64,000 nt of DNA from Knufia peltigerae (Eukaryota; Ascomycota; Eurotiomycetes; Chaetothyriales; Trichomeriaceae), in the NCBI GenBank assembly GCA_030247855.1, contig JAPDRN010000019.1:124001-188000 (forward strand), written 5' to 3'. The notes under the pieces are model-generated. The model made no database searches. It saw nothing but the letters and a program-made list of their open reading frames with translations, and was not told the DNA's origin. A program made the translations under genes and the position numbers. Below, piece after piece: positions 1-9,472 of this stretch (position 1 is the first letter of the stretch; each line of letters opens with the position of its first letter).

Positions 1-905
1 GAATGCCACAGCTGCCCAGAAGCCGGCCATGGCAAAGCGATACGTCAAGGACCGACCAAAAGTGATGGCTCGACCTGCATTCATTGGTTTAGTCCTGATC
101 GATGCATAGAGATGAGAGTCCATATACCTTGTTCGTCAAAGTAGTGTACAAAATCCCTCGCATACCGTCTTGCCCGTGCCTTGTACTCTTCGGCGCGCTT
201 CCTGTCTTCGTCGCCGTTGATCTTCGCATACAGCAGTTGGAGGTATTGTATAGCGTAAGATCCAGAATAGTAGTCCATCTGGAGTGTATCTTCGGGTCCA
301 TCGTTCGACCAACCGTCTCCACGGTAGAATGTGTCGAGATGATCAAGATCTGCTTCCAGGCGTTGGGCATCATATGTTGCACCGTTCTTCATCAATGCAA
401 GATTGGCAAAAACCCGGAACCACAACCAATTGGTGTTTGGCATTTCTTTCCTGTTGATGTCGAGCCACCGCTGGACGTTCAATCGTTCTTTGTCCGCTAA
501 TGGGTCCCAAAATTGCTTGGGGGCAACGCACAATGCAAACCCCAGTGGGCACATTTCGACCATGCGTTGGTCCATGTCCTTTGACCAGCCCCAGAACTCC
601 GGGTGATCAGGGTTCGTCCCATTCCTCAACCCTTCCAGCCAAAGTCCCGTTCCCTCCTGAAAGTCGTCACCTCCGGCGAGCAAAGCGGCCAACCCCCACA
701 TGGGTCTCGTGAAGCCTTCGAGCTGGGCGCCTGCCTCATCGTAGCGGGTTGCCGTCGCCCCAAGCCGAAGTCTGGTTCGTGCAGGAGAAAAGAAAGGCAA
801 GAGTGGCCTCAACAAAGAAGTACACGCCTCGAGGACGTCAGATCGCTCGGCCAGGCGACTGTTGAGTGAAGTGAAGTAAAGAGTCTGTGAGTGGTTTGAA
901 GACAT
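1..905 (-). CDS. DUF2264 domain protein, 3' end outside window
   Basis: The protein resembles the DUF2264 family, mostly uncharacterised proteins with an alpha-helical fold like that of glycan-processing enzymes. Visible pieces are a region with GFTRPMWG near the N-terminus, a W-rich middle (NTNWLWFRV) and a GDGWSNDGP stretch, all typical of the family. Exon 1 runs 128..905 and an intron of 53 nt spans 75..127 (donor GTATAT, acceptor TGCAG). Exon 2 continues to the window edge and reads GRAITFGRSLTYRFAMAGFW in frame, which confirms the splice. The ATG at 905 was preferred because it has A at -3; an in-frame ATG at 941 would add 12 residues. The C-terminal part lies before position 1. No substrate can be inferred. 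Confidence 0.85.
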
Positions 906-1475
906 CTTTAGCCGAAAAAAGGCTTGAACACCTAGAAACATACACCTGAAGCCGCGAAAGAAGATCTAAAATAGATTCATTCTGTCCGCATAGACTTACA
1001 TAGACTTTACTGTTGAGGACACAGTACCTCTACTCGAATGGGTAATCATCATTTCGCCCATCCAGAACCTTTTGATGTACCGGCCTGTGTTCCACTGATG
1101 GACATCTAATGCCCCGTATGTATTTTAGGCTCGATGGGCACCTATACGGGGACTCCATAGGAGAGGGCATTCAAATTGTGGGGACGGAGTTCTCATATTG
1201 CGTGGGGAATGCCAGCATTGTCCCACGTCGGCCTTGTCCATCTGCAAGCTGTACTCACAATAGTAGATTAAAGATTGTGGCTGGGATCAAACTGATACAT
1301 TGCATTCATTAATTCCTGAAACTTGGAAGTCGTTGCAGTCCTAATGTTCCACACCCTCGTATCATCATACCTTATTGTACAGTCGTCGTCAATCACAGTC
1401 CAGAACCTTTGGGTCTCGAGTCGAGAACCTCTGTTACACAAGCAATGAGGATCTGAAGACTCGACAAATAATGCA
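906..1475. other. intergenic, no gene seen
   Basis: This 570-bp stretch lies upstream of the DUF2264 gene and downstream of RPA2. Short open frames on the plus strand have no coding character. It probably holds the DUF2264 promoter and the RPA2 3' UTR. Confidence 0.5.
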
Positions 1476-2465
1476 TTATACTTCTAGAACTGCCCAGGTA
1501 TTGTCATCCACGGTCGTGAAGATCATCCCAATCGCTAGCAGCTCCTCTGCGCCCTTGTAGACTTCAGAGACAGGCATACCCATCTGTGAAGCAATCATCT
1601 GCACATGAAGGCCCTCGTTGCTCTGTGCGGTGTTCTTAAGTGTCTGGAAGACTTTCCGTCCCAAGGGTGAGATGCTTGAGAGTGCACCATCCGCCGCGCT
1701 TGCGAATTGCTGTCCTCCACCATTCGTGGTTTGCTGGCCATGTGTTTGGTTTGCCTGAGGTGGCCCTCTTGTGAAAAAGAGATGCACCGCAGTAGCTTCC
1801 AGCAGGTGATAATTGATCTCGTTGAAGTCGGTGATGGGTCGAATGACGTGCGCACCGATATGCCGTTTGTTGTTGAATGATTTTAGTTTGCCCCAAACTC
1901 GACAATATCCATTCTCAACTAGCTTCGGTTTGCCAGATTCGACACCGTCCATTCTGTCCTCCTTACTGGACTCGGCATCGATCCATTGCTTAACTTCGAT
2001 TATGCCAGTGCCATCGTCGACTCTGTATGTGATATTTGTTGGCTGTGTGCTGATGCCTGTGACTTGGCCGACGAATGTGACCTACGTTCCAAGTCAGCAT
2101 CTATTCGCCATCAGGAAGACAAGGGGGCAAACGTCTTACCAGGCCGAAGGGCTCACCGTCTGCTCGAAAGTCTGCATCTGGATGAGGTTGCTGTGAGTCG
2201 AGAATTTGTTTGATCGTCATGGGTCTGACAGTATCTTTTCCATAGCCTCCCTATCGGCATGAGTCAATTCATGTCCACTATGATTGAAATTGTACATACT
2301 CTTCCAGCAGCAGGACTACTCTGTGGTTCTCCTGCGACAAAACCGCCACCGTCGGCTCCGCCATTCGCACCGTAGGAGGTCGTGTACTGATTGTTGTAGC
2401 CGTAATCTGTGCACGAGGGGTCAGCGAGCAGGATCTACAATGGTTTTCTGGTGAGTCTTACCCAT
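1476..2465 (-). CDS. RFA2: Replication protein A 32-kDa subunit (RPA2), four exons
   Basis: This is the middle subunit of the heterotrimeric single-strand DNA-binding complex RPA, acting in nuclear replication, repair and recombination. The spliced protein has 275 residues, the usual length. It has a short Gly/Ser-rich phosphorylatable N-terminus, an OB fold (from about residue 60: VTFVGQVTGI, then YRVDDGTGIIEVKQWID) and a C-terminal winged helix (LHVQMIASQMGMPVSEV). Exons are 2462..2465, 2300..2406, 2140..2250 and 1476..2081; introns are 55, 49 and 58 nt. The first coding exon is only ATGG, and the second exon restores M-D-Y-G-Y-N. All phases agree and the total is 276 codons. It is divergent to DBP10, with an ACGCGT box 86 bp upstream of its ATG, in keeping with cell-cycle control. 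Confidence 0.93.
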
Positions 2466-2772
2466 TTGTCCTATTGTTGTGAGTGTTTTTCTTGATTGAA
2501 AATGTCAGTGGTGTTGACTTGAAAGTGGCTGCATAAAGCCTCAAAATGAGACGCGTTTCCGACGCGCTTCTTGAATTCCCCTCGCTTATGTAAGACAATT
2601 ATTCTGCCCAAGGCGGTGACCCAGAAATTTTTGGGATTCTATGTTTGGCGCAGGCAATTTTCAGGTTCCGTCAACAGACGCAAGAACGCAGGACGATCAG
2701 GTGAATATGAGCCCTGTAAGCTGCTAGTCTGGATTTAATTCTTTGACATATTCAAAGGCACAGGTTGCCACG
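2466..2772. promoter_or_regulatory. shared divergent promoter region of RPA2 and DBP10
   Basis: About 300 bp separate the two divergent start codons. Apart from the MluI-type boxes listed separately, it holds no recognisable gene. A GT-AG pair at 2716..2763 could join an upstream ATG at 2707 in frame to DBP10, but the downstream ATG at 2773 is favoured. Confidence 0.55.
2551..2567. promoter_or_regulatory. MluI cell-cycle box-like pair (ACGCGT and ACGCGC)
   Basis: A palindromic ACGCGT lies at 2551..2556 and a near match ACGCGC at 2562..2567, 86 to 102 bp upstream of the RPA2 start. In yeasts ACGCGT is the binding core of the MBF (Mbp1/Swi6) factor that drives G1/S genes, and replication protein A genes are classical targets. 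The link here is inferred from motif and position only. Confidence 0.5.
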
Positions 2773-5514
2773 ATGAAGGGCCGATCGGGCTCACCTGCTC
2801 GCTCCGAGAATGAATTCGACATTGGCTCTGCACTGGTCGGCGATGATGTCGAGTCCACTGCCAGTCAGTCTGATCAGGACAATGGAAGAGTTCAGGATGC
2901 CGACCTAGATGTCATGGGAGAAGATTCAGGCTCTGGTGACGAGGCAATCATCGCCGCTCAGCTGGCTGCATCGAACCGCAAAGGCACGAATTTGAAAGGA
3001 CGAACCGTGAAGAAGGGCGGTGGATTCCAGGCAATGGGTCTCAATGCGAACCTCCTCAAGGCCATTACCAGAAAAGGCTTCTCTGTGCCGACACCGATTC
3101 AGCGCAAGACTATTCCTTTATTGCTCAATGACAAAGATGTGGTGGGAATGGCACGAACAGGTTCGGGAAAGACAGCTGCATTTGTAATACCTCTGATTGA
3201 AAGGCTCAAGGTTCATAGCACCAAGGTTGGTGCAAGGGCTTTGATATTGTCTCCATCAAGAGAATTGGCCTTGCAGACATTACAAGTCGTCAAGGACCTT
3301 GGAAGAGGAACGGACTTGCGATCAATATTGCTGGTTGGAGGAGACAGTCTCGAAGAACAGTTCTCTGCCATGTCAAATAATCCAGACATAATTATCGCCA
3401 CTCCAGGTCGCTTCCTGCATTTGAAAGTCGAGATGGGTTTGGATCTGTCGAGCATGAGATATGTCGTCTTTGATGAGGCAGATCGGTTGTTTGAGATGGG
3501 ATTTGCAGCACAACTGACAGAAATTCTGCACGCATTACCGGCTTCTCGACAAACCTTGTTGTTCTCTGCCACTCTGCCAAAATCGCTGGTCGAATTTGCT
3601 CGAGCGGGCCTGCAAGATCCTGTGCTTGTAAGGCTCGATGCAGACAGCAAGATTTCTCCCGACCTACAAAGTGCCTTTTTCACATTGAAGTCGTCCGAGA
3701 AGGAAGGAGCGCTGCTGTATTTACTTCAAGAGGTCGCTAAAGTACCAACCAAATCTCAACTGGTCAGCTCGACTACTGGAGACACTGATAAATCAGATAA
3801 ATCAAGCAAGAAAAGAAAACGGCAAGATGCAGATGGAGCTGTTTTGCCCAATTCCAACCCTTTCTCAACTATCGTATTCGCAGCCACCAAACACCATGTC
3901 GAATACCTAGCACACCTTCTCCGTTCTGCCGGATATGCAGTATCATACGTGTATGGTTCACTCGACCAGACAGCACGAAAAACGCAAGTTCATGCATTCC
4001 GAACAGGGCAAACAAATATTCTCGTTGTTACCGATGTGGCTGCTCGAGGTATTGATATTCCTGTTTTGGCCAACGTTATCAACTACGACTTCCCATCCCA
4101 ACCAAAGATCTACGTCCATCGGGTCGGACGAACAGCGAGAGCCGGCCAAAAAGGCTGGAGTTACAGTCTTGTTCGGGATGCTGATGCTCCTTATCTACTC
4201 GATCTCCAACTTTTTCTCGGTCGCAAGCTTTCGGTTGGCAGGGCCATCAAAGAGAATATCAACTTCGCGTCAGACGTGGTTGTGGGGGGTGTACGTCGGG
4301 ATGACTTAACAACCTCGTGCGAATGGGTTAACAGATCGCTTGATGATGATTCAGACTTGTCCGCTCTACGGTCTGTTGCCATGAAGGGCGAAAAATTATA
4401 CCAGCGTACTCGAAACTCGGCTTCGTCCGAGAGCGCGAAGAGGGCAAAAGAGTTGGTCTCCTCTGAGTCTTGGTCAGAGCTACATCCTCTGTTCAACGAC
4501 CAGTCAGACGATCTTGAGGCCCAGAGAGAGAAAATGCTGGCTCGAGTTGGCGGCTTTCGTCCTCAGGAATCTATCTTTGAGATTGGTGCTCGTCGTGGTG
4601 GCCGCAAGAACAATGACGATGCCATCGATGCAATCCGCAAGATTCGATCTGGTCTTGAGACTCGCAAGCAGAAGTCTCTGGATGCGGTCAAATCACCAGC
4701 CGGTGTTCCCGACGATGAGAACGTGCCTAGTACAAATGCTGAAGCAGAAGAGTGGGAAGATGATGGACTTGAGAATGGCTTTGACGATGCTATGTCAGAA
4801 GCCTCGTCCAATGAGCTAGAAGTTACCTTCTCCCAACCCCAAACCAAGAAACAGAACCAGCGAATTGATCACAAAGCCGACTCTTTCCGTGATCCCGAGA
4901 ATTTCATGTCATACCTTCCAACATCGACCAACCTCTCCGATGACCGCGCTTACGGTGTACACTCCGGGAGCAATACCAACTTTGCCGAAGCCGCACGATC
5001 CGCAACCATGGATCTCGCAATGGATGAATCCAGTAAGACTTTCGGTGAAGCACGCAGCATTATGCGTTGGGATAAGCGACACAAGAAGTACGTTCGGCGG
5101 GATAATGACGACGATGGTAGCAAGGGCAAACGACTTGTCCGTGGCGAATCAGGAGCGAAGATTGCTGCAAGCTTCCGCTCCGGTCGGTTCGAAAAGTGGA
5201 AGAAGGAAAATCGACTTCAGCGCGTGGCCAGAGTCGGTGAGGCCGAGGGTAATATTTCCACTCCGGGGGGTAGTGGCATCGGAGGAAAGCGGTTCAAACA
5301 CAAAACAAACAAAATGCCCAAAGCTCCTGACAAATATCGTGAGGACTATGAGAAGCAGAAGAAGAAGGCTGCTGGAGCAAAGGAGCGCGCCGAGGGTATG
5401 GGCGTCAACAAAGGGGCGAAGGAACTCAGAAGTGTTGACCATATGGTCAAGGAGCGGCGGGCCAAGGAGAAGAGAAGGGAAAAGAATGCCAGGCCGAGCA
5501 GGAAGAGGTCATGA
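2773..5514 (+). CDS. DBP10: ATP-dependent DEAD-box RNA helicase DBP10 (DDX54 type)
   Basis: This is a nucleolar DEAD-box helicase needed for 60S ribosomal subunit assembly. The 913-residue length is normal for fungal Dbp10. Helicase motifs appear in order: Q motif FSVPTPIQRKTIP, motif I ARTGSGKT (about residues 127-134), Ia PSRELALQ, II DEAD (about 234-237), III SAT, V VTDVAARGIDIP and VI HRVGRTARAG. A long charged C-terminus follows, with the Dbp10-type C-terminal domain (RWDKRHKKYVRR) and a basic tail. A Ser/Asp-rich acidic N-terminus precedes the core. The start at 2773 gives MKGRSGSPARSENEFD, as expected for the family; the frame is open further 5' but has no ATG before 2773 in the same exon. 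The gene has a single exon. Confidence 0.95.
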   Translation: MKGRSGSPARSENEFDIGSALVGDDVESTASQSDQDNGRVQDADLDVMGEDSGSGDEAIIAAQLAASNRKGTNLKGRTVKKGGGFQAMGLNANLLKAITRKGFSVPTPIQRKTIPLLLNDKDVVGMARTGSGKTAAFVIPLIERLKVHSTKVGARALILSPSRELALQTLQVVKDLGRGTDLRSILLVGGDSLEEQFSAMSNNPDIIIATPGRFLHLKVEMGLDLSSMRYVVFDEADRLFEMGFAAQLTEILHALPASRQTLLFSATLPKSLVEFARAGLQDPVLVRLDADSKISPDLQSAFFTLKSSEKEGALLYLLQEVAKVPTKSQLVSSTTGDTDKSDKSSKKRKRQDADGAVLPNSNPFSTIVFAATKHHVEYLAHLLRSAGYAVSYVYGSLDQTARKTQVHAFRTGQTNILVVTDVAARGIDIPVLANVINYDFPSQPKIYVHRVGRTARAGQKGWSYSLVRDADAPYLLDLQLFLGRKLSVGRAIKENINFASDVVVGGVRRDDLTTSCEWVNRSLDDDSDLSALRSVAMKGEKLYQRTRNSASSESAKRAKELVSSESWSELHPLFNDQSDDLEAQREKMLARVGGFRPQESIFEIGARRGGRKNNDDAIDAIRKIRSGLETRKQKSLDAVKSPAGVPDDENVPSTNAEAEEWEDDGLENGFDDAMSEASSNELEVTFSQPQTKKQNQRIDHKADSFRDPENFMSYLPTSTNLSDDRAYGVHSGSNTNFAEAARSATMDLAMDESSKTFGEARSIMRWDKRHKKYVRRDNDDDGSKGKRLVRGESGAKIAASFRSGRFEKWKKENRLQRVARVGEAEGNISTPGGSGIGGKRFKHKTNKMPKAPDKYREDYEKQKKKAAGAKERAEGMGVNKGAKELRSVDHMVKERRAKEKRREKNARPSRKRS

Positions 5515-6527
5515 ACGGGTTGATGGCACTTACTCGTACGGGTACTCATCCAATGCTATACGAGTACTTTTGGTGATGTCCCTCCTCTTGTTGATCTTTC
5601 CGTTGTTCAAACCGACCTTGTACCAATTTTGTTTCTGCTCATGTTTTTGCCACAGTATGATACAGCCCGTACGCATCTTCCGTCCGAGCGAGCATCTCGC
5701 GATGTGTACTCCAGTCGAAAGTTGGTATTGTTCTGCATCCACCCACAGCCACACTCTACACAGCGTACGAGTGGTATTTGTAGCATCATCACCATGGCCA
5801 ACAATATCGATTTCATCAATCACATTCTCAACCTCATCCATCAGTACGACGGTGTCTGTCTTCTTGCTCAAATCAATCTCAAACCTTGATGTGGCTCGCC
5901 TCTCCTCGCTCTCGAGTCCCACCGTTGTTTTTCTTGGTCGTCATCGCCCTCGCCGTCGCGCGCATCGTCTCCGCCGCCGCGTCGCGTTCCCAGTTTTCAC
6001 CACCAACTTCACTTCACTCGCACCACCAAGTGCTGCCTGCCCCCTCCGGGGCTCCACCAATTCTCATTCACGGCGCCGAAATAATCCTTGCGGTGATATA
6101 TTGAACAGGTGAAATTCTGTCTCAAATCCCCAGTACAGCCATCCTTGGCCCAACCTGCGATGCACCAAAAAGTCTCAATCCACCTCAGCCACGGTCACAC
6201 CGAAGCTCTCCCAGGGGTGTCACTTGCATCCGAGTTTGGCTCGACGTTGTCCCTGTGCACAAGCCAGTGAACCGGCCTCTTCAGTGAGGCGGGAACTGCG
6301 GCGACCCTCACCTGGCAAGGAGTTGCTCGACGTTATCACTGCGATTCTTGGCAGGGAACCCCAACAGGTAGCGCGGCTTGAACTCGTGGCAATACCCTCT
6401 CGCAAACCTTTGGCAGGCCGGTTCCATACTGAAGCTCTGCCGACCTCGGACGGTGTACCCTGCAGATAGGAAGTTGCTTTGAGTGCAGAGCCTGTGGGCG
6501 CCTTGCGGGTTGGGTTGGGGTTTGGCT
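5515..6527. other. intergenic, no supported gene; possible 5' part of a Pol III transcript
   Basis: This stretch follows the DBP10 stop. Several overlapping open frames exist on both strands, none with recognisable domains. The GC-rich part from about 6220 to 6527, just before the B-box hairpin, could be the body of a structured RNA, but I recognise no known RNA signature (SRP, RNase P, RNase MRP or U6) in it. Confidence 0.4.
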
Positions 6528-6587
6528 AGGAACATCTGTGGTAGGTTCGACTCCTACCACGTTCCTGGGGATTTTATTCTTTTTTTT
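6528..6587 (+). ncRNA. candidate Pol III signal: tRNA-like B box in a hairpin, followed by a T run
   Basis: The word GGTTCGACTCC at 6544..6554 matches the tRNA B-box consensus exactly. It lies inside a hairpin: AGGAAC (6528..6533) pairs with GTTCCT (6561..6566), and GTGGTAGG (6538..6545) pairs with CCTACCAC (6553..6560) around the loop TTCGACT, with a 4-nt bulge. Eight Ts follow at 6580..6587, a typical Pol III terminator. No D arm, anticodon arm or matching 5' acceptor strand is found upstream, so it is not a normal tRNA. It may be the 3' end of another Pol III RNA or a tRNA relic. The 5' end is unknown. Confidence 0.35.
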
Positions 6588-7567
6588 CCCTTCTTTTTCT
6601 GCTGCAGTGTCAGAATGGAGCTTGCGTTGGCGAGTGAATCGCCGCCCTGATGTTGCGTAGGTGCGGGTGAATTGGAAGCCAATGGTGGTTGGTGGTAGCG
6701 ACGATGGTGAAAGGAGAACAATCGGGAACTCAGCCTTGTCAGATTACGAGGCTGCCATTTATGAGTATGCGAACAACAAAACGGCCACCACTGCAATACA
6801 GTACACAATTTCATGGCAATCACAACATCTCACAGCCTTTACAGCAAGTACACAACAGATATCTATGGCGAGGAAAGGAAGTACTGGTTAGGACTCTCTA
6901 GTATTGCTCGGGCAAAGGGAACAAGCGAAGCAAAAAGAGCGCACCGGAAACAAAAGATCAATCTAGATCGACTTATCATTTTATCATGTCATAAGCATCG
7001 CTGCATACACTAAGTAATAACTCCTACTGGTGTCTTCCTTCTTCTCAACCCTTGCTATGTGTGGCGTGCCGTGCTACTACCAGATTTCAGGTATACAAGT
7101 GGAAAAAGGAGACATGAGAAGCTTGTAGTCCAATTCCGACCAAAATCCTACCATTCACCCCTTTTGACATGACAGTCTCTGGCTTATTCTTCAAACAATT
7201 ACGGGCTGAGATCATTTCCTTGGCATACATAAAAGTGTCCGTCTCCCTTCAGCATATCAAATTGATAACATCATAGTAAAAATGGGTATCTCTGAAATGA
7301 CAGAAAGAAGGCAAAAAAAGAAAAGAAAAGAGAAACGAAGAGTACAACAATTTGACCCCAACAAGCTCAGCTCTTGGATCTGAATGTTCGACAAAGCAAC
7401 TTGCTCAATCAACCAGCTTGGTATCTTTTCATCAACTCAGTTAGTTGGTACCTTTTATCCTCCTCTTTGCTTGACCCTTCCCCAAACAAATACTGCCTCC
7501 CAAAATCAACCCGGCTGTTTCTGGTTGTCATGCATTCTGCCATAGTCTCTGATCTTTGGTTCCTTTC
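6588..7567. other. intergenic, no gene seen
   Basis: This is AT-rich DNA without a convincing reading frame. A purine tract rich in AAAAG lies at about 7310..7345, near the 3' end of the following minus-strand gene. Confidence 0.5.
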
Positions 7568-9472
7568 CTAGTCATAATAAAAATATCTCCCCGTCTCCTC
7601 ATCATAGTAGAGAGGCTTGGATTGTCTTCGTTCACGTCTCTCTCTGTCATCATGATACTCGCGTTCCTGCAGTCTGAGCCTCCTCATATCCGCTTCGGCA
7701 ATTTCCAACTCGTGCTGTCGAGAATCCAATTCTTGCTCTCGCTGCTTGTAGTACTCCTCTCGAACCCTCTCGCGTTGATAATCTTCCACCCTGGATGATC
7801 GCCTGTCCAAGTCGTCACGATAGAAAATATCTCGTTCTTCTTCTGGGTACCCAGCGACGGGAGGTACGGCGTACCGAATCACGGGAGCTTGTTCGGTTGT
7901 CATGCGGCGCACCATCGGGGCGACATCCTGGTGGTACATGACCTGCCTCTCCTCTGGAATTGGCACGGTCATCTGTCTGACAAGTCGGGGTTGTGGTGGT
8001 GGACGTTCATGGCGAACCTCTGCCGGTGGTGGTGGACGATGATTGTCATAGGCCAAGTACGACGAGTCTCTGCGTGAGCGGGAAGGAATAACCACTCGTT
8101 CGTCTTCGCGGTAAGTTTTGTCCACGTACGAAGCGCTCCTGGTGGGACCACGGTGGTGCATCTTGTACACTTGCTCAGGACGAGGTTCGTGGCGAACAAG
8201 GCTACCACGTCGAGGGAGTCCGCCAGAAGTGAGAGACGTCGCTGAGCTCTCGGCATACTCGACAACGCTATAGTGGCTCGAGTCGCTGCCGTGTGAAGAG
8301 GCGCTGTCTTCGTGGAAATATTGTCTGGTATGCTGGTTGGGAATGTAGATCGAGCTCGGTCGAGATCGAGATTTGTCGCGAGAATGATGACGACTCTCTG
8401 TCGTCGGACGTCGGCGAGAGTGAGACCTTCGAGGTTCTCCGCCCACGACTTCGGGGTGTTCAGTAGGGTAAGGCGATTTGCCCCGTCGGCCTCGTCTGTC
8501 AAGTGGGTTGACCTCACCAAAGAAGCCGTCGACAGGAGGTGCGTCTGCGACATCATGGAATTCCTCAACATCGCCGACCATCACAACACCATCTTCAGCA
8601 TGGCGTTGCCTCGACTTGCTGCGTTTGCGACTCTTGCCACGCTTCTTCTCCTCCTTCCTGACCTCGGGTTTGACACCAAGTGGCCTCTCCTGTGGAATCT
8701 GAGGCGGAAGGCCCGCGCTTGTGAAGTTAATCGGGCCAAATTCGTCTCTGGGACGTCCATCTGGGTCAAATAACAACATGTTGGCAATGGGGTCCTTTAA
8801 TGGTTCCAATACGGAGTCCTTTCGGGAGTGGGAATGGCCGTCTTCGTCGTGTTTCTTTTCTTTCTCATTGTCGCCTGATTTCTTAGACTCCTTCAGAATA
8901 ATCTCCTCGCCGACATCTTTACTCTTACCCTTGGCTTTGACTTTTGTCCGTGTCAGGATGACGTCCATTTCTGGAACTTCAACCTTGCCGCTGCGCTTTC
9001 GAATCCTCTTCGCAGTGATATATGCAACTTCAAATCGATGACCTCCCATTTCGTTCTTGTTCACGCCATGTACAAGTTCTCCGATCATCTCTCGTCGTGT
9101 ATCAGACATTCGTTTCATCTGGTCCAGGATTGGAGCGTCTCCTCCTTTTCCCTTGCGAACAGTCTTCTCGATGTCTTCAATGGGAGCAATGATTCTGGAC
9201 TTTGCAGCCGCTTCCCAATTGTCTCCATTTCTCCTCAAACGGTAGTAGACATAATCGGGGAGAACCTCGCTGGACTTCGTACGTTCCTTGAGTGGCCGAA
9301 CATCTGGCACGTCGTCATCTAGTGGCATGGCGGGCATGCGCTGCTGGACCGTCGGCTTCCGTTCTTCGTAACGGACAGGCTCTTCGTGAAGGATGTCAAA
9401 AGCGTCGTCTAATATGTGTAGGTCAGGGTTCACAGGGGCAAAGTGGTGATCTGGAGGAGGTGGTGGTTCCAT
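7568..9472 (-). CDS. Disordered Arg/Ser-rich hypothetical protein
   Basis: I do not recognise a named family. The single-exon frame codes for 634 residues from the first ATG at 9472; the frame is open for seven more codons upstream without another ATG. The N-terminal third looks folded, with a segment around DYVYYRLRRNGDNWEAAAKSR and a following helix-rich region containing KRMSDTRREMIGELV. The rest is low-complexity: RSRKRSKSRQR, many RR/SR/DR pairs, Pro-rich stretches, and a highly charged helical C-terminus (REEYYKQREQELDSRQ). The last residues, YYDEETGRYFYYD, resemble the first strands of a WW-like motif. RS-rich composition is common in nuclear RNA-processing proteins, but no function can be assigned. 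Confidence 0.75.
   Translation of the reverse strand: MEPPPPPDHHFAPVNPDLHILDDAFDILHEEPVRYEERKPTVQQRMPAMPLDDDVPDVRPLKERTKSSEVLPDYVYYRLRRNGDNWEAAAKSRIIAPIEDIEKTVRKGKGGDAPILDQMKRMSDTRREMIGELVHGVNKNEMGGHRFEVAYITAKRIRKRSGKVEVPEMDVILTRTKVKAKGKSKDVGEEIILKESKKSGDNEKEKKHDEDGHSHSRKDSVLEPLKDPIANMLLFDPDGRPRDEFGPINFTSAGLPPQIPQERPLGVKPEVRKEEKKRGKSRKRSKSRQRHAEDGVVMVGDVEEFHDVADAPPVDGFFGEVNPLDRRGRRGKSPYPTEHPEVVGGEPRRSHSRRRPTTESRHHSRDKSRSRPSSIYIPNQHTRQYFHEDSASSHGSDSSHYSVVEYAESSATSLTSGGLPRRGSLVRHEPRPEQVYKMHHRGPTRSASYVDKTYREDERVVIPSRSRRDSSYLAYDNHRPPPPAEVRHERPPPQPRLVRQMTVPIPEERQVMYHQDVAPMVRRMTTEQAPVIRYAVPPVAGYPEEERDIFYRDDLDRRSSRVEDYQRERVREEYYKQREQELDSRQHELEIAEADMRRLRLQEREYHDDRERRERRQSKPLYYDEETGRYFYYD

Noticed and set aside
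2707..2763. An upstream DBP10 exon ATGAGCCCT (2707..2715) with intron 2716..2763.
   Set aside because: It is frame-compatible with a GTAAGC donor, but the start at 2773 already gives the family-like N-terminus.
5530..5922. 130-codon minus-strand frame after DBP10, with an overlapping 69-codon frame starting MKSILLAMVMM and containing several Cys.
   Set aside because: The long frame lacks an ATG start, neither has a known domain, and they overlap each other in different frames. The signal-like start of the small frame may be chance.
6528..6587. Calling a normal tRNA gene at the B-box hairpin.
   Set aside because: No acceptor, D or anticodon arm can be built; kept only as a candidate Pol III signal.
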